From positions 1 to 26,817 of the forward strand of contig CAYVXD010000049.1 in assembly GCA_964454265.1 (NCBI GenBank): a stretch of 26,817 bases of DNA, given 5' to 3'. The notes under the pieces were generated by a model, which saw only the letters and a program-made list of their open reading frames with translations, was not told the origin of the DNA and ran no database searches. Both the position numbers and the translations under genes were made by a program. Source of the DNA: JAUWMI01 sp964454265. Its GTDB lineage: Bacteria > Sumerlaeota > Sumerlaeia > MWCT01 > JAUWMI01. Positions within the stretch are counted from its first letter, which is position 1. Every line of letters begins with the position of its first letter. Positions 7,526 to 15,505 of the stretch are shown here, one piece after another.

Positions 7526-8946
7526 TTTCCAATGCAGAACCGGCTGAAGATGCGGTCGAGAATCTCAGGGTCTATGGTGAGGCCGACAATTGCGGCCAGC
7601 TTAGCCAGTGCCTCATTAAGATCCACCATGATGAGTTCGCCGGCCTCGATTCCTAATTCAGGACAAGAAAGGTTGTTATTCAGCCCTTGAGAAACCCGCG
7701 CGAGGCTCTGCCTGATCTCCTCGAGCGTCGTTATGTGCCGGATGTTCGACACCAGAAGGCCTTCGCTCTCGATGCCGCGTTGTTCTTCTACCATCTCCTG
7801 AATAATTAGATTTTCAAGCGCGTCCAGACCCGTGCGCTTCAAGGCTGAAAGTCGAACAAAAGACACGCTGTCTGGAATTGCGAGCACGGCTTTTACCTGT
7901 TTTTGATCAAGTTGCTCGGGAAGATCAATCTTATTCAGCACACAGATTTGGCTAGCCTGCTTTACGGGTGCATAGCAAGCGATATCCTCGGGCTGCAAGG
8001 GCTCGCTTACATCAACAAGAAAGAGCACGAGGTCAGCGGTTTTGATTTCGCCTTCAGTTCGGCGTGTACTCGCGACTTCGATTTCATTTTTCGCCGCGCC
8101 GAGTCCGGCGGTGTCAATGTACGTGAGCGGCACACCACGGAGATCAATTGTGCCTTCAATGCTATCACGCGTAGTTCCGGGATGTGCGGTCACGATTGCA
8201 CGCTCACGGCCAAGCATGGCATTAAATAGACTGGATTTGCCCGTATTCGGTCTTCCCACAAATACAACCCGAGCACCCTCGCGGTAGACACGACCCTTTT
8301 TCCCTTCGCGCAGGAGCTGTTCAACTTTTTCCTGAACATGAGCAATTGTCGTACGCATTGCCAGCAGATCGGGTTCTGGGATTTGCTCGTCAGGAAAATC
8401 AAGGCGGGCCTCTATTTCAGCGGCAACGTTAATCAGGCGATTACGCAGATCCTTAATCACTTCTGAGAGTTTGCCATTGAGCTGGCGCAAAGCAGTTGTG
8501 CGCGCAGCGTCCGTTGATGCCTGGATGAGATCGCAGACAGCTTCGGCCTGTGCAAGATCGAGCCGGCCGTTAAGGAATGCGCGGCGGGTAAACTCGCCCG
8601 GCTCCGCGAGGCGCGCGCCCTTATGAAGCAAGACCTCCATGATGCGCCGTACGACAGAAGGGCCACCATGACACTGGATTTCAATGATGTCTTCACCTGT
8701 ATAACTTCGCGGGGCTCGCATAAGCGCCAGCAAAACAGTGTCAATTTTTTCTCCTGTTGCGGGATCAATAATAGCTCCCAGGGTCAGAACGTTGGGTTTG
8801 AGGCGCTCAATGGGAAGACGAGACCTGGCAGGACGATATACGGACTGCAAAATTTCAAGTGCTCCATTCCCGCTCATGCGGACAATGGCAATAGCACCCT
8901 CACCAGGCGGCGTTGCCCGGGCAACAATTGTATCCTGATTGTACAT
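7522..8946 (-). CDS. mnmE: tRNA modification GTPase MnmE
   Basis: MnmE, with MnmG, installs the carboxymethylaminomethyl group at U34 of certain tRNAs. The 474-residue protein has the N-terminal folate-binding domain (1-120, with the EIQCHGG and GEFTRRAFLNGRLDL motifs). A helical domain follows, and then the inserted G domain: P-loop GRPNTGKSS (231-239), switch region GTTRD, DTAG (278-281) and NKID (338-341). It ends in the catalytic C-terminal CIGK (471-474), so it is complete. It lies in the usual origin-proximal cluster after yidC and jag, but a TcmP-radical SAM gene now intervenes and mnmG does not follow; proS does. The TAG stop lies inside a GTAGGGGC repeat. No good Shine-Dalgarno precedes ATG 8946. 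Confidence 0.96.
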   Translation of the reverse strand: MYNQDTIVARATPPGEGAIAIVRMSGNGALEILQSVYRPARSRLPIERLKPNVLTLGAIIDPATGEKIDTVLLALMRAPRSYTGEDIIEIQCHGGPSVVRRIMEVLLHKGARLAEPGEFTRRAFLNGRLDLAQAEAVCDLIQASTDAARTTALRQLNGKLSEVIKDLRNRLINVAAEIEARLDFPDEQIPEPDLLAMRTTIAHVQEKVEQLLREGKKGRVYREGARVVFVGRPNTGKSSLFNAMLGRERAIVTAHPGTTRDSIEGTIDLRGVPLTYIDTAGLGAAKNEIEVASTRRTEGEIKTADLVLFLVDVSEPLQPEDIACYAPVKQASQICVLNKIDLPEQLDQKQVKAVLAIPDSVSFVRLSALKRTGLDALENLIIQEMVEEQRGIESEGLLVSNIRHITTLEEIRQSLARVSQGLNNNLSCPELGIEAGELIMVDLNEALAKLAAIVGLTIDPEILDRIFSRFCIGK

Positions 8947-8991
8947 CGCGAGAAACCAAATAACGAAGATTAGCGAGATGGGCCGAAAACG

Positions 8992-9007
8992 GCTCCCAGA
9001 CGGGAGC
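8992..9007 (-). terminator. Stem-loop between the TcmP-radical SAM gene and mnmE
   Basis: GCTCCC (minus strand, 9007-9002) pairs with GGGAGC (8997-8992) around a 4-base loop, followed by CGTTTTCGG. This is a weak intrinsic-terminator shape. It lies about 100 bases after the upstream stop and 46 bases before mnmE. Confidence 0.4.
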
Positions 9008-9107
9008 TAGTCAGCTAAGGTAGATTCTTCTAGCTAAAAATTCTAAATTGTTTTTTATCGCAACAAGAAGCTTAATTTGATCCGGCTTTGCTTTATTATT
9101 TAACTAA

Positions 9108-11282
9108 TTACCAGACGCAATTGCATTTTATCTTCCTATAATCCATACCCAACTTCTTCCACATGGCCATTGTCTCTTTACAAAGCGCTATCTTATGATA
9201 GCTATGCTTTTTCTTCAAATAGCTGATGACATCCAAATACATCTTGAGACGCGTTGTAAAATCTACCTTCTTTCCCCAACCCGAAGTTTCTTTCAGATAT
9301 TTTTTCCAGCTATGATCTTTAGTCCCGTTAAGTGTGCTTTGCAAACCCCTTAATGAACCAAGTGTTATTCTTTCAGGAACAATATTCGAAAAAACCACAT
9401 CAACTAGCTCCTTATAATGCTTCTGCCAATTCTCTATAGGTACCATCGGGTCTATTCTTATCCTTACCTCGTAATTCTGCATAGCCAGCTTCTTTGCAGC
9501 CTCAATTCTATCTGAAACTTTCGGTGCTCCCTTCTCCCACCTCTCTGCCACAGGGATAGCATTCAAACTAAAGCTAACAATAACCTGGTCATGAGGTTTC
9601 ATTGATAAAAGGTTTTTTACTCTGTCCGATTTGGTGACAAATAGAATCTTATGGGTCCTTTGTTTTTCAAATATTGGAATTATAAACTTTGAAAAAGGAA
9701 CTTTCCCATTTTCGTACATAAGAGAATCGGCAATTTCACCCGTATTTAGAATTTCTGGCTCATCCACTTTATCAAGAAACTTTTCGACATGCAGCCTTAT
9801 CTTATCAAAATCCTTAACCTTATAGCCCGGTATAATCTTACCGTTATGAAACCGGAATGTGCCTTTTAAATAACACCATGCACAGTCATACGGGCATCCA
9901 TATGCCCATTTTAGTTCAAGAAAATGAGGGCAAACAACATCGGTTGGGTTCTTAGGCAGGGGCGTCTTATCAAATCGTGTGATAATAGAACCGTCGTTAA
10001 CTCGGCTAAATAACGTTTTTACATTGCCTTGTATCGTGGAATACTTATTAAAATGAACCACTATCCGGCTATGCGCCTTTCTATCCAATGCTTCGTATTC
10101 TTCAAGCTTCTCTTTAACTAAGAAGCCAGCTGAATTATTCGAGGCCGAATTTCTGCTGACGGGAAAAAGTACGCAATCATCGCTAAGTTGTCTTCTGTTT
10201 TTGGGGTGCTTAAATTTCAAATGCCCTTCATCAACTAGTTGCTCTATTGCTCTTTTACATTCCGATGAATAAAAAGCCATAAAATGGGCTTTTACTATTT
10301 TTCGCCATAGCTCTATCCGCGTAATTCTCTCGCGGGTGTTAATTTCTTGCATGATAATATCTTTGAGTGGCGCAAGGTCTCTCATTTCCCTCCAATCAAA
10401 ATCTTGGAAAAGACCGCCTTTGGAAGATTCCTCATGCATGTATTGAAAATATGCTTTGCACATTGAATCATTCATAAGCAGCATACCATCCGGATGGCGC
10501 GAACAGAATGTAATAAAGTATTTTATGTGCTTTTCCTCTTTTTCTCTAACCGGACACGAACCAGAATAGGGGAGATAGTTAAGTAAAAGTTCTCTGTATT
10601 TCGCAATGACCTTTCGCTCTTTTTCCTCCGGCATTAACGCATCATTCCACATGATTTTTTTCCAGTACTCACCACCCAAGGCTTTTGTAAGGGTTATGTT
10701 AAGCTTTTTTGATTTATCTCTCTGCTTTCCGCTTTGGACAACTTTCGCTGTTGCGAGCCGATGAAGGGTTGGCATACTCATATTAATAAGAATCTCAGTG
10801 CTATAAGAGATATCTCTTTTCAAGAAAACCTCTATTAAGTTAAAATCCAAATCCTTAAGACCAAATGGATCTAAATAGATAAATAGCGTCTGATTCGTAA
10901 GGATTTTTTTTGTCTCAACGAGAAGCTCCTGCGCGCTGCTATGCAATACTTTAAACGAGGGTAGGTATGGAGAGTCCTTTAGCGCGCTTTCAAGCTTTTG
11001 ATAGTACTTTCTCTCGGAATTCACAAAGATTGCTAAGTATCTTCCACGAACATGGTTCTCTGCATTCTCAAGGATTATAAGGGGTGACCCCAGCTTATCC
11101 GGGCCCGTTTCTTCCTCATATATGCCCGGTCCAGCAAAGGCGTCGATCAATATTATCCGCTGTCCAAGCGTAGCAACCTTACGGAGGTATGGCGGTAAAT
11201 AGTCTCTTAATACGGCGTCCTTTATCTTAGACCAAGGGCGTTTACCCCTGAAAAACTCGTTTTCGGTGTTTTTTGCCGTCAT
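9108..11282 (-). CDS. Fusion of a TcmP-like domain with a spore photoproduct lyase-like radical SAM domain
   Basis: This 724-residue protein joins two families. Residues 1-300 resemble the three-Cys-motif partner protein TcmP: a WSKIKDAVLRDYLPPYL opening, a methyltransferase-like nucleotide loop DAFAGPG (47-53), and LDPFG (138-142). Residues 300-375 look like a winged-helix segment. Residues 450-724 form a radical SAM domain with C463, C467 and C470 (C-x3-C-x2-C in YGCPYDCAWCYLKG) and the C-terminal LCKET...CNC (720-722) seen in SPL-like proteins. No ATG occurs in the linker, so it is one polypeptide. ATG 11282 is the first start after jag, 31 bases past its stop, with no clear Shine-Dalgarno. 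Base use is visibly AT-richer than in neighbouring genes, suggesting transfer into the rpmH-jag-mnmE cluster. The SPL homology suggests acting on nucleic acid, but the substrate is unknown. Confidence 0.8.
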   Translation of the reverse strand: MTAKNTENEFFRGKRPWSKIKDAVLRDYLPPYLRKVATLGQRIILIDAFAGPGIYEEETGPDKLGSPLIILENAENHVRGRYLAIFVNSERKYYQKLESALKDSPYLPSFKVLHSSAQELLVETKKILTNQTLFIYLDPFGLKDLDFNLIEVFLKRDISYSTEILINMSMPTLHRLATAKVVQSGKQRDKSKKLNITLTKALGGEYWKKIMWNDALMPEEKERKVIAKYRELLLNYLPYSGSCPVREKEEKHIKYFITFCSRHPDGMLLMNDSMCKAYFQYMHEESSKGGLFQDFDWREMRDLAPLKDIIMQEINTRERITRIELWRKIVKAHFMAFYSSECKRAIEQLVDEGHLKFKHPKNRRQLSDDCVLFPVSRNSASNNSAGFLVKEKLEEYEALDRKAHSRIVVHFNKYSTIQGNVKTLFSRVNDGSIITRFDKTPLPKNPTDVVCPHFLELKWAYGCPYDCAWCYLKGTFRFHNGKIIPGYKVKDFDKIRLHVEKFLDKVDEPEILNTGEIADSLMYENGKVPFSKFIIPIFEKQRTHKILFVTKSDRVKNLLSMKPHDQVIVSFSLNAIPVAERWEKGAPKVSDRIEAAKKLAMQNYEVRIRIDPMVPIENWQKHYKELVDVVFSNIVPERITLGSLRGLQSTLNGTKDHSWKKYLKETSGWGKKVDFTTRLKMYLDVISYLKKKHSYHKIALCKETMAMWKKLGMDYRKIKCNCVW

Positions 11283-11313
11283 TATGTTACCAGAAACTTC
11301 GTGGACTTTAGCC

Positions 11314-11976
11314 TCAGGCTGTAGTGTCGGAATCGTCAAGCACGTCAGGGGCTTCCTTTTGCTGGAGGGCAACAATGACCTGGCGCTCGCCCTCTCGGCC
11401 GCGGCTGTAGGTTCTGACACCTTCGAATGACTTCAGGAGGTTATGAATTATTTTGCGATCGCCCGCCGGCATCGGCTCGAGAACAATCTCTTTTCCTGTT
11501 TCGACGACTTTAATTGCGGCGCTTTTTGCCTCGCGCTCCAGGCGCGCATGACGCCGCTCTTTGTAGTTTTCCACATCCAGTAAGACGAAGGGCTGTTCTC
11601 TACCGCCGCGGTTCACCATACGGTTGACGATGTGCTGGAGAGCGTCAAGTGTCTCGCCTTTTCTGCCGATAAGAATCGAGCCATCTCTTGTGGTCAGGTT
11701 AACCTTAATCATATTACCATCCAGCTGTGTTCGCACTTCAGCAAGCATGTCCATGTGCTTGAGGATGCCAGTTACTTTTTCGCGTGCAAGCTCGACGAGG
11801 TAGTCTTTCTTTCGGCCCACCCTGACGCGTACCTCAAGTGGTTCGGCGCCTTCTAGGGTGTCGTCGGCCTCGTCAATACGAAGAAGCTCAATAGCATCAC
11901 GTGGTGCCTGCAGCTTCTCCATAGCTAACTGCATCGCCTCGTCAATGTTCTTTGCCGTGATTTCGATCTCGCTCAT
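11314..11976 (-). CDS. jag: Jag/KhpB-type RNA-binding protein
   Basis: The 220-residue product has the three domains of Jag (SpoIIIJ-associated protein, also called KhpB/EloR). The N-terminal Jag_N segment (1-50) begins SEIEITAKNIDEAM. The KH domain has its GRKGETL loop at 104-110. The R3H domain carries R174 and H178 in DRKIIHNLL. It binds RNA and in other bacteria affects cell elongation and division. I use ATG 11976 rather than GTG 11985 because AGGAG lies 8 bases before the ATG, too close to serve the GTG. It lies in the classic order yidC-jag. The downstream gene, normally mnmE, is here the TcmP-radical SAM fusion. Confidence 0.93.
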   Translation of the reverse strand: MSEIEITAKNIDEAMQLAMEKLQAPRDAIELLRIDEADDTLEGAEPLEVRVRVGRKKDYLVELAREKVTGILKHMDMLAEVRTQLDGNMIKVNLTTRDGSILIGRKGETLDALQHIVNRMVNRGGREQPFVLLDVENYKERRHARLEREAKSAAIKVVETGKEIVLEPMPAGDRKIIHNLLKSFEGVRTYSRGREGERQVIVALQQKEAPDVLDDSDTTA

Positions 11977-12056
11977 TTGCCTCACTCCTAACTATACTTC
12001 ATGATGCGATTTGTTTCCCCTGCTTTTGGCTTCTTTGGGTCGCAAAGCCTTCTCTC

Positions 12057-13862
12057 TTATGTTGCCGAGATCGGGCTTGCTTTCTCCTTCTTAACCAGCT
12101 TATTGGCTATCAATTGATGAACACTTTGCCAGATGTTGGATACCAACCAATAGAGCACCAGTCCGGAGGGTAGGTTGTAGAGGATGAAGGTAAATACTAT
12201 TGGCATCATAACAACCATCTGGCGCTGCGTTGGATCTTTAATGTTTGTTGTGGAAAAGCGGGAAACCATGTATTGCGACAAGCCCATAATGAGGGGCAGG
12301 ATGTTTAAATAGGGGCCCAGGAGGGGAAGGCTGAAGTCAAACTTGAGCAATGCATCTGGACCGGAAAGATCCTTGATCCAGAGGAATCCCTGCTGGCGCA
12401 GATCAATGGCCTGGCTGAGCAGCCGATAGAGAGCAAAGAATATCGGCATCTGGAGCATCATGGGAAAGCAGCCGCGCAACATACCAAAGGGGTTAATCCC
12501 ATGCTGCTTATAGAGCTTCATGGTCTCCTGATTTCTTTTCTGGGGATTATCCTTATACTTCTTCATAATCTCGTCAACATACGGCTTGATTTTCTGCTGC
12601 TCGGCCATGGACTTGGCCTGAATTTTCATACCTTTGTGTGTGAGCGGATGCATCGCAACGCGCGTCAGGATGGTCATAGTAATAATAGCCAGGCCGTAAT
12701 TATGCAGCATGAGGTTCAAATATTGCAGAATCTTTAGCAGCCCAATACAGAGAGCTCTCATCCAACGAAAGCTCGTGTGGAAGAGAACCTTGGCAAGATT
12801 GTAATCGGCGGCTTTGAGAATATTATACTCTTTAGGACCGACAAAGAGCCTATATTCATATTCCCTTATTTCGCCTGGCTCCAAGGTAAACTGAGGATGA
12901 AAGAGCTCGATTGACATTGGTGGGGACGGTTTGTTTTCCGGATTCGAGTATTCCTCAGTAATGTTCCGATACCTAACCTGGCTGAGAACGGCAATAGAAG
13001 GGTCAGACACAGGGACAATAGCGGTAAGGAAAAATCGCGTCTGAAGACCTGCCCATTCAACTGGACCCGTATACTCAAACGGCTTGTCTTTTTTCGGAAC
13101 CACGCCTTTCGGCTTGGCGGTTCCTTTGAAAATGGCCTTAACGTCATAGCGATGCCCCGCCCCGGCGGGCTCGAGCGGCTCAATTGAACCGATTCCAGCG
13201 CCCCATGAAACGCTCAAACCCCTGCCGTCGTAATCGAAGCGGTACCTGGCATCGGTTGTGTTTTCAACGGTGACACGCAGATTACACAAGTAGCCATTTA
13301 TTGGGATAGTAATGACCTTTTTGAGGCGGATACCTTCCAGCGGTGGCGATTTAAATGTCAGGGTAGTGTTTCCCTGGGCATCTGTAGACCGCTCAGATGT
13401 AAAGACCATCTGATTGAACTCGCCGTAGCCGCGAGCATTGAATTCGCGCAGGTCAATTTCCAGCGGATATTCACGGCCTCCAGGACTTGCCACCTGAGGT
13501 ATTAATTGAATAGGCTTGCCTATTTCGTTGTCTTTGATGGAGACGTATTTGGGGTCAATAATTTCCCAGCTTACCGGACGGGCACCCAGGGTACTGAAGA
13601 CAATGTGGTAGAAGTCGGTGGCGACGGTTATCTTTTCCGCAGCCTCAAAGTCACCAGGGGTAAGCTCCTCGGCGGCGGAGATAGTATCGGGACGGCGACG
13701 GGGGCCGGGTGTTTCTGCCGGCCCGGGTTTTTCCACAGCCTCGGCCTGTTCGACAGCTGCATCTTCTGGAGCCTGCGGCTCCTCGGGGGGCCTCATCATC
13801 ATGCTGTAGAAGTTAATGATGAGAAACAGAACGAGTAGAAAAAGTATCCAACGTTTATCCAT
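12057..13862 (-). CDS. yidC: Membrane protein insertase YidC
   Basis: YidC inserts and folds inner-membrane proteins, alone or with SecYEG. The 601-residue protein is the long Gram-negative form. It has an N-terminal transmembrane anchor (WILFLLVLFLIINFY, about 4-18) and a Pro/Glu-rich linker. A large periplasmic beta-sandwich domain follows, to about residue 365. The C-terminal five-helix insertase core (about 370-590) includes the helix with the groove arginine in TILTRVAMHPLT and the cytoplasmic hairpin KYKDNPQKRNQETMKLYKQHG. It ends in a Lys-rich tail. The presence of the periplasmic domain is one reason to call the host Gram-negative. It lies between yidD and jag, the usual order. Confidence 0.96.
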   Translation of the reverse strand: MDKRWILFLLVLFLIINFYSMMMRPPEEPQAPEDAAVEQAEAVEKPGPAETPGPRRRPDTISAAEELTPGDFEAAEKITVATDFYHIVFSTLGARPVSWEIIDPKYVSIKDNEIGKPIQLIPQVASPGGREYPLEIDLREFNARGYGEFNQMVFTSERSTDAQGNTTLTFKSPPLEGIRLKKVITIPINGYLCNLRVTVENTTDARYRFDYDGRGLSVSWGAGIGSIEPLEPAGAGHRYDVKAIFKGTAKPKGVVPKKDKPFEYTGPVEWAGLQTRFFLTAIVPVSDPSIAVLSQVRYRNITEEYSNPENKPSPPMSIELFHPQFTLEPGEIREYEYRLFVGPKEYNILKAADYNLAKVLFHTSFRWMRALCIGLLKILQYLNLMLHNYGLAIITMTILTRVAMHPLTHKGMKIQAKSMAEQQKIKPYVDEIMKKYKDNPQKRNQETMKLYKQHGINPFGMLRGCFPMMLQMPIFFALYRLLSQAIDLRQQGFLWIKDLSGPDALLKFDFSLPLLGPYLNILPLIMGLSQYMVSRFSTTNIKDPTQRQMVVMMPIVFTFILYNLPSGLVLYWLVSNIWQSVHQLIANKLVKKEKASPISAT

Positions 13863-13886
13863 TGACCGTTATACTCTAAATCGCCA

Positions 13887-13942
13887 CTACGGGCGACCGG
13901 GATTTGCGCACTAACTTGAATGTCTTCCGGGCATCAAGCCCG
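13887..13942. repeat. Decayed palindromic elements in the yidD-yidC gap
   Basis: The 150-base gap holds CTACGGGCGACCGG (13887-13900), which looks like a left half of the GTAGGGGCG family with substitutions. It also holds a CGGGC (13928-13932)/GCCCG (13938-13942) hairpin. Both appear to be remnants of short interspersed palindromes. Confidence 0.35.
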
Positions 13943-14013
13943 TTGCACATTCTCTAAAAATTCGCCTACTAACCCCCAAGAATTCCTCTTTTAGCGTTTT
14001 CCGCCATCAACTT

Positions 14014-14244
14014 CTACGGCACGGGATCAAACCCTGCACGGTGAAGGGGATGGCATTTGATGATTCGCCTTACAATGAGCCAGAGGCCTGGTAGCAATGG
14101 TTTTCGCTGCAAGACTTCTGCGGCGTAGTTTGAACAAGAGGGAACAAAACGACAGCACTTCGGCAGAAAAATAGAAATGTAGCGCTGATAAAACAGAACT
14201 ATGCATAACAGAATGCGGCGTATCACCGAATCAATTCTCTTCAT
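14014..14244 (-). CDS. yidD: Membrane protein insertion efficiency factor YidD
   Basis: The 76-residue product matches YidD throughout. It has an amphipathic/hydrophobic N-terminus (ILLCIVLFYQRYIS), the cysteine motif CCRFVPSCSNYA (30-41), and the C-terminal KCHPLHRAGFDPVP signature. The protein sits at the inner membrane and helps YidC-dependent insertion. Its ATG overlaps the end of rnpA by 14 bases, the arrangement found in most bacteria, which implies coupled translation. Confidence 0.95.
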   Translation of the reverse strand: MKRIDSVIRRILLCIVLFYQRYISIFLPKCCRFVPSCSNYAAEVLQRKPLLPGLWLIVRRIIKCHPLHRAGFDPVP

Positions 14245-14611
14245 TTGACTTTAGTATCCCTGCCTTTGCTAAGATTGTTTGAAGACTAGTTAGCACGTTA
14301 GCATGGCTTACGGAACCACAGGACCGGCGATAATGAACAACAATGTCATAGCCAGGAGCAAGATATGGCAGAAGTTTTCTAAACGACTCGCGCACTAGCC
14401 GCTTCAGGCGGTTGCGCACTACCGCGTTGCCATGCTTACGAGACACCGTAATGCCAAGACGTGTTGGTTCGTCTCTATTCTTATATGCGTAGTAGAGAAC
14501 CAGTCTGCTGTTCCTGAGAACCTTACCGTTTGTATAAACGCAATCGTAATCCGAAGTTTTGTGAATCCGATGCGCGTGGGTAAAGCGTTCGCTCATAATG
14601 ACGTGCGGCAT
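14231..14611 (-). CDS. rnpA: Ribonuclease P protein component
   Basis: RnpA is the protein cofactor of the RNase P ribozyme that trims the 5' ends of pre-tRNAs. The 126-residue product contains the conserved RNR signature RNRLKRLVRESFR (66-78), the preceding LGITVSRKHGNAV, and the central-cleft aromatic residues. Two starts are possible: ATG 14611 (9 bases after the rpmH stop) and ATG 14596, which begins MSERFTHAHRIHK. Neither has a Shine-Dalgarno, so initiation probably depends on coupling to rpmH. Confidence 0.94.
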   Translation of the reverse strand: MPHVIMSERFTHAHRIHKTSDYDCVYTNGKVLRNSRLVLYYAYKNRDEPTRLGITVSRKHGNAVVRNRLKRLVRESFRKLLPYLAPGYDIVVHYRRSCGSVSHANVLTSLQTILAKAGILKSNEEN

Positions 14612-14620
14612 TGTCGTGGA

Positions 14621-14755
14621 TTAATGCGACAGGCGCTGGCGCCCCTTTGCGCGCCTACGCTTAAGAATACGCTTTCCCCCTTTGCTGCTCATGCGCTTGC
14701 GAAAGCCGTGCTTACTTTTCTTCTTTCGATTGCTGGGCTGAAATGTTCTCTTCAT
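14621..14755 (-). CDS. rpmH: 50S ribosomal protein L34
   Basis: This 44-residue, highly basic protein begins MKRTFQPSNRKKKSKHGF and continues FRKRMSSKGGKRILKRRR, the L34 signature. It is part of the large ribosomal subunit. The ATG at 14755 is preceded by AGGGG about ten bases upstream and, further up, by a good promoter. It is the first gene of the leftward rpmH-rnpA-yidD-yidC-jag operon and lies at the edge of the candidate replication origin. Confidence 0.96.
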   Translation of the reverse strand: MKRTFQPSNRKKKSKHGFRKRMSSKGGKRILKRRRAKGRQRLSH

Positions 14756-14792
14756 TATTGTGCTTTCCCCTTGCTAGCCAAACAAAGCCATA

Positions 14793-14822
14793 TTTATAGT
14801 TAAATCCTTTCGCATATGTCAA
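14793..14822 (-). promoter_or_regulatory. Promoter of the rpmH operon
   Basis: On the minus strand a perfect -35 TTGACA (14822-14817) is followed 18 bases later by TATAAA (14798-14793), within TATAAATAT. The first codon of rpmH lies about 38 bases further on. It should drive rpmH through jag. Confidence 0.75.
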
Positions 14823-14844
14823 GACCCTTTTCCTTTTGGGTCTT
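14821..14844. repeat. Inverted repeat abutting the rpmH -35 box
   Basis: AAGACCC (14821-14827) pairs with GGGTCTT (14838-14844) across a 10-base pyrimidine-rich spacer. The first arm overlaps the -35 element by two bases. It could be an operator for the rpmH operon or a boundary of the origin. Confidence 0.5.
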
Positions 14845-14887
14845 ATTTCGTGCCATGAGGAATCGTCAATGGAGGAAGAGAAGCAAT

Positions 14888-14896
14888 TGTGGAAAA
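14888..14896 (-). promoter_or_regulatory. DnaA box
   Basis: It reads TTTTCCACA on the minus strand, a match to TTWTNCACA. Confidence 0.6.
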
Positions 14897-15001
14897 CTCC
14901 ATGCACGAGAAGGGCCGTTTATTGCGCTGAATGCATATAAATGTTTCTGAATTGTGGGTTTTGAACATCCCTTTACCAGCAATTAGAACACAACTGGTAC
15001 C

Positions 15002-15010
15002 TGTGAATAA
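15002..15010 (-). promoter_or_regulatory. DnaA box
   Basis: It reads TTATTCACA on the minus strand, a match to TTWTNCACA with one change from TTATCCACA. Confidence 0.65.
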
Positions 15011-15073
15011 CTCAAAAACTCGAATTCTGGAGGTTAAGAGTCTCTGGTTTTGTAACTCTTATTAAATCAATTA

Positions 15074-15082
15074 TCTTGCACA
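15074..15082 (+). promoter_or_regulatory. Weak DnaA box
   Basis: It reads TCTTGCACA on the plus strand, one mismatch (position 2) from TTWTNCACA. Its orientation is opposite to the three consensus boxes. Confidence 0.35.
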
Positions 15083-15124
15083 AAAAATAGTTTCTCTTTC
15101 CCTATACTAGAAGCCGTTTTCGCC

Positions 15125-15133
15125 TGTGGATAA
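15125..15133 (-). promoter_or_regulatory. Perfect DnaA box
   Basis: It reads TTATCCACA on the minus strand, identical to the strongest E. coli DnaA box. Confidence 0.8.
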
Positions 15134-15226
15134 ACCTGTGAATTGTTTTATAAGGGCATTTGGCATAGTATAATGGCTTTACTGGGAGAATCTTTCGGCG
15201 CTAAATCGCTAAATCATCTCATAGAA

Positions 15227-15235
15227 TGATTCACA
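15227..15235 (+). promoter_or_regulatory. Weak DnaA box
   Basis: It reads TGATTCACA on the plus strand, one mismatch (position 2) from TTWTNCACA. Confidence 0.35.
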
Positions 15236-15399
15236 AATTGAGAGCCAATCTGTTTATAATTTACAGAAATATCCTTAATTTTGTTTTTGGAAAAAAGTAG
15301 TGTTAATATTTTCTGAAAAACCCAGCGTCTATTATTAACATGCCTATTCACTCAAAATTCATAGCTTGCCTGAGTATTCCCCATAATTCTCGTACCTAA

Positions 15400-15440
15400 T
15401 ACTATAACTAGCTATATATATTATTTATATATATAAATAC
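15400..15440. other. AT-rich candidate DNA unwinding element
   Basis: This segment consists almost entirely of A and T, with alternating TATATA stretches on both sides of a short TTATTTA centre. It is the most AT-rich part of the window and lies beside the DnaA boxes. Confidence 0.5.
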
Positions 15441-15505
15441 TTTAGTAGAATAATGAGTCAAGAAATTGGGCTGTTAAATTCATTTTAAAGGAAATTTTAA
15501 CAATT

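Larger units (their letters stand above)
14845..15500. other. Candidate chromosomal replication origin (oriC)
   Basis: This gene-free, AT-rich region lies directly upstream of rpmH, where many bacterial origins are found. It holds three boxes fitting the DnaA consensus TTWTNCACA (on the minus strand at 14888-14896, 15002-15010, 15125-15133) and two one-mismatch boxes on the plus strand (15074-15082 and 15227-15235). A tandem CGCTAAAT pair lies at 15199-15214. Toward the mazG side, about 15400-15440 is almost pure A/T with alternating TATATA runs, suited to act as the unwinding element. dnaA itself is not in the window. Confidence 0.7.

Noticed and set aside
11283..11420. N-terminal extension of the TcmP-radical SAM protein into jag
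   Set aside because: It overlaps the conserved Jag C-terminus in another frame; the extension is shadow coding and the TcmP similarity begins after ATG 11282.
15143..15174. TATAAT at 15169-15174 as a rightward promoter
   Set aside because: No acceptable -35 at normal spacing and no plus-strand gene follows for 1.5 kb. More likely it is part of the AT-rich origin.
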